NCBI RefSeq assembly: GCF_001657475.1
Contig: NZ_LXEY01000006.1
Coordinates: 19,095 to 83,094, forward strand
Reading direction: 5' to 3'
Source: Enteractinococcus helveticum
GTDB lineage: Bacteria; Actinomycetota; Actinomycetes; Actinomycetales; Micrococcaceae
Length of the DNA: 64,000 nt
The position numbers were made by a program, and so were the translations under genes. Positions 45,674 to 54,981 of this stretch are shown piece after piece. Every line of letters begins with the position of its first letter. Positions within the stretch are counted from its first letter, which is position 1. The notes under the pieces were generated by a model. The model worked only from the letters and a program-made list of their open reading frames with translations. It made no database searches and was not told the DNA's origin.

Positions 45674-46270
45674 ATGTCCGTCAAACACGCGATGCTCGCG
45701 CTGCTCGCAGCGCAACCTTCATCCACGTATCAACTGCGTAAGCGGTTCGAAGCTTCGACCGCGCAAAGCTGGCCCTTGAACATCGGACAGGTCTCCACCA
45801 CACTGCAACGACTTGAACGTGATGGGCACGTGGTGCGTGACGAGGAGCCACACCGCTCCGACACGACCGGGCAGCCCTGGCGACTCACTGCCACGGGCCA
45901 CGCTGAGCTTGCCGCTTGGTGGGAACGTCCTGTCATTTCTGAGCAGCGGGGTCGTGATGAGCTTGTGGTGAAACTTATGCTCGCAACCATCACTCCCGGT
46001 GTAAACGTCCTAGCAATGATCCAATCGCAGCGCGCAGCAACGCAACGCGACATGCACGACCTCACCCGCCTGAGACGTGAAGTGGGTACCGATGATCTTG
46101 TCGGCCGTCTCGTACTCGACCACCACATTTTCGTGGCTGAGGCCGAACTGCGTTGGCTCGATGATGTGGAGGGCACCCTGGAACAATCAGTACCACCCGC
46201 GCCTGCTTCGACTCCTGATCCGTTCAAAGAAGCAACCCGTCAGAGCCCGTATTCAGGGGCAGCGCAGTGA
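45674..46270 (+). CDS. PadR-family regulator
   Basis: 198 aa. The winged helix (LLAAQPSSTYQLRKRFEAST, then NIGQVSTTLQRLERDGHVVR) is followed by a helical C-terminal domain (MIQSQRAATQRDMHDLTRLR) that dimerises. ATG 45674 has GGGAAG upstream. It is the first gene of an operon with an ABC ATPase and a giant FtsX permease; the operator at 45621 is directly in front. Confidence 0.93.
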   Translation: MSVKHAMLALLAAQPSSTYQLRKRFEASTAQSWPLNIGQVSTTLQRLERDGHVVRDEEPHRSDTTGQPWRLTATGHAELAAWWERPVISEQRGRDELVVKLMLATITPGVNVLAMIQSQRAATQRDMHDLTRLRREVGTDDLVGRLVLDHHIFVAEAELRWLDDVEGTLEQSVPPAPASTPDPFKEATRQSPYSGAAQ

Positions 46271-47049
46271 CCGGTGATCAGTCGCCTGCATTGGTACAAA
46301 TCGACGGCACAAATATTTTGAGTACAACCGTCTTGGAATTGAGGTCGGTCAGTCGGATACACGGTGAGGGTGCTCGCGAGGTTCGTGCGCTAGACACTGT
46401 CAGCTTGAGCGTGCAGGCTGGTGAGTTCATTGCGATCATGGGACCATCCGGCTCGGGGAAATCGACCCTGCTGAACCTTGCAGGTGGCCTCGACACCCCA
46501 ACCGAGGGTGAGGTGCTGGTCGAGGAAGTCGCGCTCTCAGCATTGACCACCAAACAACTGGCGCAGCTTCGCCGCCGAAGTGCCGGTTACGTCTTTCAGG
46601 ACTTCAACCTGCTGCCGGGACTCACTGCTGTCGAGAACGTCGCGTTTCCGCTTGAGCTTGACGGCATGGGGTGGAGGATGGCTCGTGAGACTTCGCTTGA
46701 AGTACTGGTGGAGTGCGGGATCGCTGATCTTGCAGATCGGCGTCCTGAAGAGATGTCGGGCGGTCAAGCCCAGCGTGTCGCGATTGCGCGCGCCCTCGTT
46801 GGCCCGCGTCGTCTGCTACTCGCCGATGAACCGACCGGCGCGCTCGACAGTACTACCGGGCGTGCGATTCTCGAGCTGCTTCGGAATCGCGCGGATCGCG
46901 GTGCCGCAGTCGTGATGGTGACCCACGAGGCACGCTTTGCGGCCTGGGCAGACCGCACCGTGTATCTCCGCGACGGCCGCATTTCAGGAGAAACCGGACC
47001 AAGCGATGTCACGAGGCTCCTTGCCGAGCAGGAAACAGCACATGAGTAG
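46267..47049 (+). CDS. ABC ATPase of the MacB/LolD type
   Basis: 260 aa. Walker A GPSGSGKSTLLN, Q-loop, signature EEMSGGQAQRVAIARAL, Walker B LLADEPTGALDS and H-loop VTHEARFA are present. The GTG start overlaps the padR stop by GTGA. It powers the following FtsX-type permease. The pair belongs to the exporter group that expels antimicrobial peptides or lipoproteins; the ligand is unknown. Confidence 0.93.
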   Translation: MTGDQSPALVQIDGTNILSTTVLELRSVSRIHGEGAREVRALDTVSLSVQAGEFIAIMGPSGSGKSTLLNLAGGLDTPTEGEVLVEEVALSALTTKQLAQLRRRSAGYVFQDFNLLPGLTAVENVAFPLELDGMGWRMARETSLEVLVECGIADLADRRPEEMSGGQAQRVAIARALVGPRRLLLADEPTGALDSTTGRAILELLRNRADRGAAVVMVTHEARFAAWADRTVYLRDGRISGETGPSDVTRLLAEQETAHE

Positions 47050-50002
47050 CTGGCGACCAGTGCTGCGCCTCGCGCGTCGCGATGCCCGACGTCACCTCGT
47101 CAGGACGCTGCTCGCAGCACTACTCATTGCCCTCCCGGTTGCCGCGCTCGCAGGGTTTGTATCAGTGTCGAACCCTGGAACCCCGACCCGAGACCGTGTC
47201 CTCGCGACCATCCCCGAGGGCGCGCAGGCAGTCGTCACGGCAACGGCGATTCCCCGCGGAGGGGCACCTTTTCAACAGATACCCGAGGGTGCGCCAGGGC
47301 CGTGGATGGACGATTTCGAAACGGTGCCGACGAGCACCGAGGAAATCGCCGCCTTGCTCGCCCCCGGTGTCGAGCTGAGCGAGTTCTGGCATTCCCCACC
47401 CCTGGCGGCATCCCCTGATCTCGGTCTTGAGCCCGGTGAACAGCAGAGTGCAACCGCCGGAGCGGAACGGTTGAGCGGAACAGAACTCGAACGATTGGCG
47501 ATGGTGGAGCTCCGAGAAGCCGAACCCGCAGCGTTCCAATTACTCGCACCCAAAGCGGTCGCGGGTAGCCTACCGACGACCCCTGACGAGGTGCTGATCA
47601 GCCAAGCGCTTGCCGATCGATTGGGAGTGAACCCCGGAGACGTCCTCAGCTTTACTGCGCCACCGGACAGCGGAGTTCGCAGCTCCGACGGGAATGCCGC
47701 CGCAGCGATGCAAGACTCCATGCGTGGCTATCGCATTTCCGGCATCTCTGAAGACACCAGCTACACCGCTTGGGCACCTTCCGGATGGTTGTCCACACTC
47801 GTTGCAGAGAAACCCGAAGGAGTACAAGGGCATTGGCTCGTGCTGGGAGATGCACCTGTCACCTGGGAACAAGCGAAGACCCTCAACGAACTCCAGGCCT
47901 TCGTTGTCTCACGACATGTGCTACAGAACTATCCGAACTCTGACGAACTCTACCCAGTGCCACTCAACGCAAACGCCTACCTCGAAGGCACTGTCGGGCT
48001 GGTGCTCGTACTTGTGGTCGGCGGCATGCTCGTGCTCTTCCTTGTCACCCCGGCGCTCGCGATCTCCGCGGAACAATCACGCCGCACCCTCGGCCTCGCC
48101 GCAGCTGCAGGGGCGAAACCCCGCGATCTCCGACGGATCATCCTCGCCCAGGGGCTCGTGATCGGCCTGCTCGGAGGCGTCATCGGTGCGGTGCTTGGCT
48201 TGGCAGCCGCACTGGGTTTCGGCACCTGGCTCGGCAGCATCGAGGCTGAATCTGGAATTCAGGATCAGCGATATGGTTTCGACATCGCGATCGCGAACTT
48301 TCCCTGGTGGACGTTGGTTGCGGGCGTCCCCATCGCCGTGATCCTCGGCCTCATCGCGGCCCTTGGGCCCGCCCGTACAGCTGCTCGCATGTCCCCGGTC
48401 GACGCTCTGCGCGACCGCCGCCCCACACAGTCCACACGTCGCCGACCCCTCTCGTTGATATCCGGCCTCAGTCTTCTTGCGGCCAGTCTGCTGCTCGGTA
48501 CGGTGACGTTGCTTACCCCAGTGCCCGAGTATCCGAGTGCTGCTGATGCAGTGCAGTTCTTTTCTCCCAGAACCCCGCCGCCCGGATCTGGTCCCCTCTC
48601 CATGCTCGTGGGCTTCGCCGTGCTTGCTGCCGCAGGGGGAATCGCACTTACGATCCACGCATTGCTCCCTCGCGTCGGTCGTTTCGGAGCGCGGAGCCGC
48701 CCGGTCTGGCGGCTCGCGCTCAGGGATACCGCAGACCATCCTTCCCGCACCGTACCCGCCGTGCTTGGCGTCGTCTTCTCCTTGCTCGCCGCCTCTTACT
48801 TCCTGGTCCTCGGTGCCTCGTCGCACGCCGACACCCGTGTAACCGGTGCGACACTCGACTGGCAGGGCACGTTCCTCGTCACACCCCAAGTCCCCATCAG
48901 TCCTGAATTCGACCGCGCGCTAGCTGCGGGTGTACTCGAAGAACTCGCTGAAGGGATGCCTGAGGTCACCGGCAGCCATTCGTTCGAGGCAGTCGCCCGC
49001 GATTCCTCGGTCATGCTCGAAGCTCTCCCTCCTGTTGGGCGGGAGTGCCCTGCTGGCGAAATCGTGCATGCGTCTTCTGCGCGAGAACTCGGAGCGCCGC
49101 TGCGGTGCGTCAACCAGCTCTCGGGCGCTGGTTTTCAGGGGGGTATAAGAATCGGCAGTCCCTTCTCTATCTGGTTCGAACCGCTCCTCATCGACAGCGA
49201 AACGCTGCTCGCCACCCGGATCCCAGATGCCGCAGACGCCGCCAAAGTGCTTGATGCTGCGGGTGTCCTGGTGGGCGATGCATCGCTGATCGACGGTGAC
49301 GGGATGGTGCGCATTGCCATCGGTCCGTTCAGTGAAGGTGGAGCCTCCCTCGTCCTACCTGAACGTGAGGTGCAGCTCCCCGCACTGCTGGTGCGGGGCG
49401 TGGGCGTGGGATTCATCATCTCTCCCGACACCGCGCACAAACTCGGCGTCGATCAGACCGACTTCGTCGGACTGCTTGCAGAGACGTCGGAGCCGATCAG
49501 TCTCCGGATATTGCATTCACTTTGGCAACACGATGTCGGTGAGCTGGCCATGATCCAAACCCCCGACAGCGGCGACCCACTTGGCGCGAGTGCCGACCCC
49601 GCAGATCAAGCTATGCGATGGGGGCCCACCGTGCTGCTCGCGCTCGTCGCGATCGCGGCAGCAGCGATCTCAGTTCTTCTCTCCGCAACACAGGGACGCC
49701 GTGATGCCACGACTGCATACGCAATCGGCGCGGACCGTGGGGTGATGACGCGTCTCGGACTCGCTAAAGCGATGGCGATCCTCGCCATCGGGGTCCCCGT
49801 CGGCATGGGTGCGGGGATAGCACTCGGTACGTATCAGGTTGCATGGAATCGGAGACTAGAGGCGAGCGGAGCTTGGCTCGACACCGTCATAGCTTGGGGC
49901 ACGCAGGCATGGATTGTCGTGGCCATCACGGCATTTGGACTACTCGCAGCGCTGCTCCTGACCCGTCCGCCACGGCACCTTACTCGTCGTTCCTTGGACT
50001 GA
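47042..50002 (+). CDS. FtsX-type ABC permease
   Basis: 986 aa from ATG 47042 (MSSWRPVLRLARRDARRH), overlapping the ATPase stop by 8 nt. Four to five membrane segments surround residues 20-40 and 350-480, a second FtsX set lies around 500-620 (GLALALRDT region), and a final set at 890-980. Extracellular domains of about 300 and 270 residues lie between. It matches the duplicated FtsX plan of MacB/BceB-like exporters. No peptidase domain is present. Regulated by PadR. Confidence 0.9.
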   Translation: MSSWRPVLRLARRDARRHLVRTLLAALLIALPVAALAGFVSVSNPGTPTRDRVLATIPEGAQAVVTATAIPRGGAPFQQIPEGAPGPWMDDFETVPTSTEEIAALLAPGVELSEFWHSPPLAASPDLGLEPGEQQSATAGAERLSGTELERLAMVELREAEPAAFQLLAPKAVAGSLPTTPDEVLISQALADRLGVNPGDVLSFTAPPDSGVRSSDGNAAAAMQDSMRGYRISGISEDTSYTAWAPSGWLSTLVAEKPEGVQGHWLVLGDAPVTWEQAKTLNELQAFVVSRHVLQNYPNSDELYPVPLNANAYLEGTVGLVLVLVVGGMLVLFLVTPALAISAEQSRRTLGLAAAAGAKPRDLRRIILAQGLVIGLLGGVIGAVLGLAAALGFGTWLGSIEAESGIQDQRYGFDIAIANFPWWTLVAGVPIAVILGLIAALGPARTAARMSPVDALRDRRPTQSTRRRPLSLISGLSLLAASLLLGTVTLLTPVPEYPSAADAVQFFSPRTPPPGSGPLSMLVGFAVLAAAGGIALTIHALLPRVGRFGARSRPVWRLALRDTADHPSRTVPAVLGVVFSLLAASYFLVLGASSHADTRVTGATLDWQGTFLVTPQVPISPEFDRALAAGVLEELAEGMPEVTGSHSFEAVARDSSVMLEALPPVGRECPAGEIVHASSARELGAPLRCVNQLSGAGFQGGIRIGSPFSIWFEPLLIDSETLLATRIPDAADAAKVLDAAGVLVGDASLIDGDGMVRIAIGPFSEGGASLVLPEREVQLPALLVRGVGVGFIISPDTAHKLGVDQTDFVGLLAETSEPISLRILHSLWQHDVGELAMIQTPDSGDPLGASADPADQAMRWGPTVLLALVAIAAAAISVLLSATQGRRDATTAYAIGADRGVMTRLGLAKAMAILAIGVPVGMGAGIALGTYQVAWNRRLEASGAWLDTVIAWGTQAWIVVAITAFGLLAALLLTRPPRHLTRRSLD

Positions 50003-50302
50003 CAGAGAAGCTAGTCCGAACCTGTAGAGATATGCCGACTTGGCTTGGTGTAGCTTGCTGCCCGGAGATGTGAGGGAGGTTGGTCCGCACCTCATTTTCC
50101 CCTTGTCGACACCGTAGGAGCGCTTACGATGCGATTGGAATGCGACATGTCGCCTTTGACGCCACTTCGACAAGTGTGAAGAAGCTACAGCGTTTATGGC
50201 GTCGCAGCTTTTGGTGTCCGTTACAGCGAGCAGGTTCAGGTCAGCTCTGTGGAAGCACGAGATTTTCTTGAAGTTGTAGATAAGTGCGCCCACGGGGAAC
50301 AC

Positions 50303-50333
50303 TTGACTATGACGCGACGTCATAGTTGATACT
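50303..50333 (+). promoter_or_regulatory. MerR-type promoter with perfect operator
   Basis: -35 TTGACT (50303-50308) and -10 GATACT (50328-50333) are separated by 19 bp, the over-long spacer typical of MerR-activated promoters. The spacer holds a perfect palindrome ACTATGACG-CGA-CGTCATAGT (50306-50326). The only MerR encoded in the operon is at 51227. Confidence 0.85.
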
Positions 50334-50379
50334 GGAGGTATGACCTCGAAGACCCCTGGAAGTATGACCTCGAAGACCC
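50332..50379 (+). repeat. Tandem 24-bp duplication at the start of the membrane gene
   Basis: CTGGAGGTATGACCTCGAAG and CTGGAAGTATGACCTCGAAG (each continuing ACCC) are adjacent copies differing by one base, each including an SD-like GGAGGT/GGAAGT and an ATG (50340 and 50364). Either ATG could start the gene. Confidence 0.8.
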
Positions 50380-51230
50380 TCAGGCTGACACATCGCATTG
50401 TGGTGTCTTTGATCCTTGTCGTTGCGGCGTCAGTGCTCGTGCTCCATCTTGCGGGAGTCATCTCTCGATCTGTGATGCTTCGCCTGTTTCTCACGGTGGA
50501 GCTGCCGCTCATCCTCGCGGCGCTGCTCGTTTCCCTATGGCGCGTGCGGCAGATTCGCCGGGCTACCGGACTTCGTGGAGCTGCGCTTGTTGCACTGCTT
50601 CAGTACGAGGAGCCCGCCCTGCGGGCCGCAATGAGCGAGATGCGCACCCTGATGAGCCTGGTCACTTTGATCCGGGGCCGGCGGAACGGTGTGGGCGGTG
50701 ATGCTCAGGGCTTCAGTTATGCAAAAGGTTCGATGTCGGTTCCGATTGTGATGACGGTGCTCACTGTCTTGGAAGCGGCACTGATGCATCTGCTGGTGCC
50801 GTGGGCATGGGTGCGGATCGTGCTGCTGGTCGTCGCGATATACGCGCTTGTGCTCGTGTTGGGGGTTCTCGCATCACGAGTGGTCAACCCGCATCTGGTC
50901 GGCGGCGAGCGTCTCATCCTGAAATGGGGGCACAAGACCGTGCTCGACATACCACTCTCAAACGTCGAGACCATTACTGCCGTGAGTAACCACACCTTCA
51001 CCCAGCCTGCTGCCGAGAATGACCGCATGGTGCTCACCTCTCTGACCAGCACGAACGTACGCATCACTCTTATGGAGCCGGTGCAGGCCTTCCCGCCAGT
51101 TTCGAAGCGACGTTTACCCTCAGGCTTCGCCGCGCGCGAGGTGCTTCTGTATGTGGCTGATCCGAACGGCTTCGTTCGTGCTGCGAGCGAGTATCAGCAG
51201 GCGGGCATTGCTGATGAGGCGCAGGCATGA
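50340..51230 (+). CDS. Membrane protein in the MerR operon
   Basis: 296 aa (or 288 from 50364). Two membrane segments near residues 18-40 and 50-66, two more around 135-155 and 155-185, then a cytoplasmic C-terminal domain of about 110 residues (LVGGERLILKWGHKTVLDIP, then SNVETITAVSN) that looks like a bacterial PH domain. The stop overlaps the MerR start by ATGA. Transcription likely begins at the first ATG, so the mRNA may be leaderless. Probably a stress-induced membrane protein controlled by the MerR. Confidence 0.7.
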   Translation: MTSKTPGSMTSKTLRLTHRIVVSLILVVAASVLVLHLAGVISRSVMLRLFLTVELPLILAALLVSLWRVRQIRRATGLRGAALVALLQYEEPALRAAMSEMRTLMSLVTLIRGRRNGVGGDAQGFSYAKGSMSVPIVMTVLTVLEAALMHLLVPWAWVRIVLLVVAIYALVLVLGVLASRVVNPHLVGGERLILKWGHKTVLDIPLSNVETITAVSNHTFTQPAAENDRMVLTSLTSTNVRITLMEPVQAFPPVSKRRLPSGFAAREVLLYVADPNGFVRAASEYQQAGIADEAQA

Positions 51231-52009
51231 GTGGATCAGGGTTCGATGAGCTGAGTGTGCTTCGGAGCAAAGATGTCGCGGCGCTCACCGGGACGACGAT
51301 CAGAGCGCTACGGCATTATATGCAGCTCGGACTGCTGGAGGAACCTCCGCGCGACACAAATGGGTATCGCAGATTCGACGTGACCGACGTTGTGCAGATC
51401 CTGCGGATCAGGCAACTTGCCGAGAGCGGCGTTTCGCTGGAGCAGATCGCAACGATCTTGAAAGAAAAAGGTTCCCTCTCTGACGAGAATCTTGATGAAC
51501 TGGATCAGGAACTTGCTCGCAAGGAAGCCCAGATCGTCGCCCAGCGCGCAGCGCTCAAACGGCTGCGCGAGTCAAGAGCGCAAACGCAAGCAACGAGCCA
51601 GCCAAGCAGGACCGCGCAACTCGATGCTGACATTCAGCTGCTTGTGACCGGAACGAACCAGATCGACCCCGATGTGCTGAGCGAGGTTCACAGTGTCATG
51701 AGCGCTCCTGCACATGCACTGCAGGCCATTAAATGGATCGGCCGTTTTGAGCGTCTCGAAGACCAGAATGGCATCGCAGACAGTGATGCCGAAGCCCTGG
51801 CCGGGGAAATCACGCAGTTCCACCATTCGGTCACCGCTCAGATGGGCTCAGTCCCTGAACCCAGTGACGACATGCTTATGAGCCTGGTCGACCAGCTTCG
51901 CAGCGCACATCTCAGCCCGGCTCAATCGACGGTGTGGAATATCTTCCTCGAGCGCATCGAGGCCAACGATGCTGAAGACGTCGATAGCTCCGGGATGGAG
52001 GAGCCATGA
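51227..52009 (+). CDS. MerR-family regulator
   Basis: 260 aa. An N-terminal winged helix (AALTGTTIRALRHYMQLGLL and NGYRRFDVTDVVQILRIRQL), a coiled dimer helix (LDQELARKEAQIVAQRAALK) and a TipAS-like C-terminal effector domain. It is the intact relative of the frameshifted gene at 8652-9393 and of the one at the end of the window. It would act on the promoter at 50303 and thus on its own operon. Confidence 0.9.
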   Translation: MSGSGFDELSVLRSKDVAALTGTTIRALRHYMQLGLLEEPPRDTNGYRRFDVTDVVQILRIRQLAESGVSLEQIATILKEKGSLSDENLDELDQELARKEAQIVAQRAALKRLRESRAQTQATSQPSRTAQLDADIQLLVTGTNQIDPDVLSEVHSVMSAPAHALQAIKWIGRFERLEDQNGIADSDAEALAGEITQFHHSVTAQMGSVPEPSDDMLMSLVDQLRSAHLSPAQSTVWNIFLERIEANDAEDVDSSGMEEP

Positions 52010-52532
52010 TTGACGTTCGTACCCTCGTCAGACTGCGGTGGACGCCCTGGCCGTGTCCTCTGCGTACATCGATGACGGTGCAGGGAGCGAGCGGGCACCG
52101 TCAGTCACCGCGCCGTTTACCGGGCATGCACCCGGCCCGTGCCGGAGATGTTCCGTGCCGACGCAGCTCGGGAAACCCCGGACGCGTTCAGGGAGCACGG
52201 CATTTTCATCACTGCACGGTCGCTGGCTCGCGCGTGAGCCGTGGCGGGTGAGCTTGACGCTGAAAGCGTCCGTGGCTGGGAGCGGTGGTGCCGATTCGGC
52301 GCCACCGCTCATTACCGTACGGTGATGCCAATTTGGCGGGACCGCTCCTCCCGCCCAGTAGTGTCACCGTGCCCCCTGTTGTGCGGGTTTGGTGCCGGTG
52401 CCGGTGCCGGTGACTCACCGAGACCGCAGGTGCTGCGTACCGTTCAACCCATGTCACCATGTTCCCACATATAGTAGTCGGATTGTTGTGTGACTACTAG
52501 ATGTTGTGGTTTCTGGTGCGTACCTGTCAGGT
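52010..52532. other. Intergenic region of the element, with a hexanucleotide repeat
   Basis: I see no convincing gene. A short frame (peptide PEMFRADAARETPDAFREHG, about 52150-52215) may be gene debris. GGTGCC repeats about three times at 52391-52412. GC-rich and without obvious hairpins. Confidence 0.4.
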
Positions 52533-52784
52533 ATGGACACCATCACCGATCCCACACCCGGCAGAACTATTCCGACCAGAGACCGGTCGCGGTACTCGCA
52601 GACGCCGCGGGCGCAGGCTTCTGCCACGCTCGGGGCACGGCTCGCTGCTGCGTCGCGTCACGCGCAGGGCCTGGCAGCGGCGGTGCGTGACCCGGTGGTG
52701 TTGGCTGAATTGCGTGGGGTGTGCGCTACGCCTCGAACGACGAACCGCGCTGTAGGCGAGACGCGAGAACGCCCCGCGCCCTGA
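52533..52784 (+). CDS. Small basic protein beside the integrase
   Basis: 83 aa from ATG 52533 (MDTITDPTPGRT). Residues about 30-66 (QASATLGARLAAASRHAQGL, then AAAVRDPVVLAELRG) look like a helical domain; both ends are unstructured. It lies convergent to the serine integrase with 53 nt between. It might be a recombination directionality factor candidate by position, but there is no sequence proof. Confidence 0.5.
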   Translation: MDTITDPTPGRTIPTRDRSRYSQTPRAQASATLGARLAAASRHAQGLAAAVRDPVVLAELRGVCATPRTTNRAVGETRERPAP

Positions 52785-52837
52785 ACCGTCGCGTGATTCA
52801 GAGCGCAGGGAGCAATCACACCTGCCATGCCGGGCGG

Positions 52838-54409
52838 TCAGGCACGCCAGATCAACTCGACCCGGTGGGTGAGAACCTCAGCACGGTGCGCGGCGCGGCG
52901 CACATGGAACGCCTCAACGCTCTCGTTGCGGCGACGAGCCGGGGCCGCCCCGTTCATACCCTCTGGGAGCGCGTGGACGAGGACAGCTTCCAGGATCAGG
53001 CAGGTGGCCTGGTACTGCCACAATGGAGTGCGGCCTTTCCATTCGGCAGCAACAGTGGTCACATCGATGGCCGGTCCGTCCTGGGGTTCGGGCATCGTGG
53101 CGGCGTATTCGCGGCGGGTACGTTCGATCCGTTCCGCGATCCTCGTGCGTTGCCGCACCCACATGGGCTTATCGATCAGCCCGTCGTAATGGTCATCATC
53201 CAGCTGTGCCAGACGCCCCCGATCGGTCTCGCCGCGACGCTCGACACCGACACGCGCAGCCAGGTCAGCACCGGATGCCTCACGTTTTGCAGGGCTGAGC
53301 GTGATCTGCTCGAATGTCTCCAATACCGCCTCTTCCACGAGCTTCGATATGTCGGCGGAGCGGATCGACCGGTTACAGCCGCCCGGCGTCGGTTGCGCAC
53401 ATTGGTACACGTTGCCTCGGTGAATCATCGCGCGCACGCAGGCAGAGCAGCGGATCAGCCCTGAGAACGGGTACATGCGTTTTGCGGCCCCGCTGCCGGG
53501 TTGATGGAAGTTCCGCGTTTTCTTGCGCGCGTCGAGCACATCGGAGACCTGCTGCCAGGTGTCTTCGCCCACAATCGCAGGCCACGCCGCCTTCACCTGC
53601 ATCTGCGAGGTCTTCGCGCGGCTCCCGTCCGGCAGCACCGGGCGGTACTCACGCACGCCCTTATTGGAGGGGTTGCGCAGCATCAGCTTGAGTGTCCTGT
53701 CCGACCACGCGCACCCGTGGGTAGTGAGGACGCCGCGCTCGTTCCAATCTTTGCGAATCCGATACAGGGAATCACCGGCCAGTACCCGCTGCATGGCTTC
53801 GCGCACCAACTCAGCAGTCTCGGGGTCGATGACCAGTGCGCCGTTCTCGGCGCGGTATCCGAACGGTACTCGGCCACCGTGCCAGGCCCCTTCGATGGCC
53901 TGCTGTTTCGCTGCTCGCGCGACACGGCGCGCGGTGTCGGCTGAGGACTTGTTCGCCATCGCGACAAGCACTCTGGCCATTGCCACATCGGAATCGGTGT
54001 CCAACCGCAGCGACCCGGTTACCGAGCGAACCGAGAATCCGCCGAGCACTTTCGCGTCGATCAAGTCCTCTAAATCTCGCGGGTCGCGCACCGCCCGATC
54101 CAAGTCATACGCGACCATCACCTGAGCGTGACCATCGGTGAGGTGTTTGAGCATGGCACGGAACTGCGGGCGAACCACCCGCCGCACCCGCTCACCAGAC
54201 GGCAGCGTAAGTGTGCGCTGCTTAAACGCCGACGTATCATTCTCACGAAACACCGCCGCGACTTCCCAACCATGCGCGGCGGCGTAGGCGCGGCAGTCCG
54301 CTTCCTGCCGGTCAACCCCGCGCTCCGCGCCCTCGGGGTCATCACTGATCCTGACGTACACCACCGCCCGCAACTGCTCCGTGGTCTGTTCCTGCTTGTT
54401 GTGGCCCAT
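52838..54409 (-). CDS. Large serine integrase
   Basis: 523 aa. The catalytic serine is in VVYVRISDDPEG, with the resolvase arginines following (AYDLDRAVRDPRDLE). A recombinase domain (GVLTTHGCAWSDRTLKLMLR) and a zinc ribbon (IRCSACVRAM, then YQCAQPTPGGC) follow, and a coiled C-terminal part completes the large serine recombinase plan. It lies 57 bp inside attR, where such integrases normally sit. It catalysed insertion into the relaxase gene. Confidence 0.95.
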   Translation of the reverse strand: MGHNKQEQTTEQLRAVVYVRISDDPEGAERGVDRQEADCRAYAAAHGWEVAAVFRENDTSAFKQRTLTLPSGERVRRVVRPQFRAMLKHLTDGHAQVMVAYDLDRAVRDPRDLEDLIDAKVLGGFSVRSVTGSLRLDTDSDVAMARVLVAMANKSSADTARRVARAAKQQAIEGAWHGGRVPFGYRAENGALVIDPETAELVREAMQRVLAGDSLYRIRKDWNERGVLTTHGCAWSDRTLKLMLRNPSNKGVREYRPVLPDGSRAKTSQMQVKAAWPAIVGEDTWQQVSDVLDARKKTRNFHQPGSGAAKRMYPFSGLIRCSACVRAMIHRGNVYQCAQPTPGGCNRSIRSADISKLVEEAVLETFEQITLSPAKREASGADLAARVGVERRGETDRGRLAQLDDDHYDGLIDKPMWVRQRTRIAERIERTRREYAATMPEPQDGPAIDVTTVAAEWKGRTPLWQYQATCLILEAVLVHALPEGMNGAAPARRRNESVEAFHVRRAAHRAEVLTHRVELIWRA

Positions 54410-54449
54410 GTTCTGGCCCCACCTTCCTACTCGTATGAGAGGTAGGTGC

Positions 54450-54485
54450 GTTTACAGAACCTCGGCTAGGCGAGCTGCACATGCT
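54450..54485. other. attR of the serine integrase element
   Basis: Element-side sequence GTTTACAGAACCTCGGC, the dinucleotide TA (54467-54468), then host relaxase sequence GGCGAGCTGCACATGCTC. Joining the relaxase parts at TA restores codons for EHVQLA-YLGYAV without gain or loss. The two P half-sites (AACCTCGGC on this side, CCCCAAACA on the other) give the inferred attP. Confidence 0.85.
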
Positions 54486-54780
54486 CGGCCACGTAGTCGG
54501 CGTCGAGGGTGCGGTGATGCCCAGTCGTCGGGTCAGCGACGGTGATGCGGCCGTCAGCGTTCACGCTGCGCACCGTCCACGTTTGTCGGTTGGCGACGCC
54601 GAGCTCGGGGTCGTTCTCGCGGGTCGCTACCTGCGCGCCTGCGGCGATGGGGTCACCGTCCATCCCATGCGTGACAGTGGCGGGGTCGATCGCACCGGCG
54701 TCGACCAGACGCTCGTACACGGCATGGTTGATCTGCTGCGCGGCCGCGTTCGTCGACGTGACCGAGATGGTGGAGCGGCC
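54466..54780 (-). pseudogene. traA: MobF relaxase/helicase (TraA-like), middle fragment
   Basis: Encodes the segment STISVTSTNAAAQQINHAVY through DPELGVANRQTWTVRSVNAD to ADYVAEHVQLA, matching the helicase C-terminal region of the complete relaxase. Its next residues (YLGYAVTG...) are at 36034-37218. The first two-thirds of this relaxase (TrwC domain, Walker motifs) are not in the window; unrelated sequence begins near 54780. Confidence 0.9.
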
Positions 54781-54981
54781 GGCCTGCTGCTCGACTCCTG
54801 GGGCAAACGATGGGGCACCGAGTATGTTCTGGCGCGTATTGCGATGCACGAGGGTGCGGATATTGCCTCGAGGATTGATTTCATGCGGTTTTCTGTGCGA
54901 TGACGTGGGTGCCTGTTCAGATGGGGCAAGAGTCCAACTCACAAGCCGTTTGCAGTTCAGGAGTGGCGTCAAACTCGACAT

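Larger units (their letters stand above)
37218..54467. mobile_element. Serine integrase element nested in a relaxase gene
   Basis: About 17.25 kb bounded by TA cross-overs. It carries EamA exporter, LysR, FAH hydrolase, a membrane protein, TetR, its own MobF relaxase, PadR-ABC exporter, a MerR operon, a small protein and the serine integrase beside attR. Base composition differs by eye from the flanks. A relaxase is present but I see no coupling protein or mating-pore genes, so it looks mobilizable rather than self-transmissible. Confidence 0.85.

Noticed and set aside
52028..52312. Small genes in the 52-kb gap
   Set aside because: Several overlapping short frames on both strands, none with a ribosome site or coherent composition.
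52391..52412. GGTGCC tandem as CRISPR or iteron array
   Set aside because: Too short and without spacers; simple repeat in GC-rich DNA.
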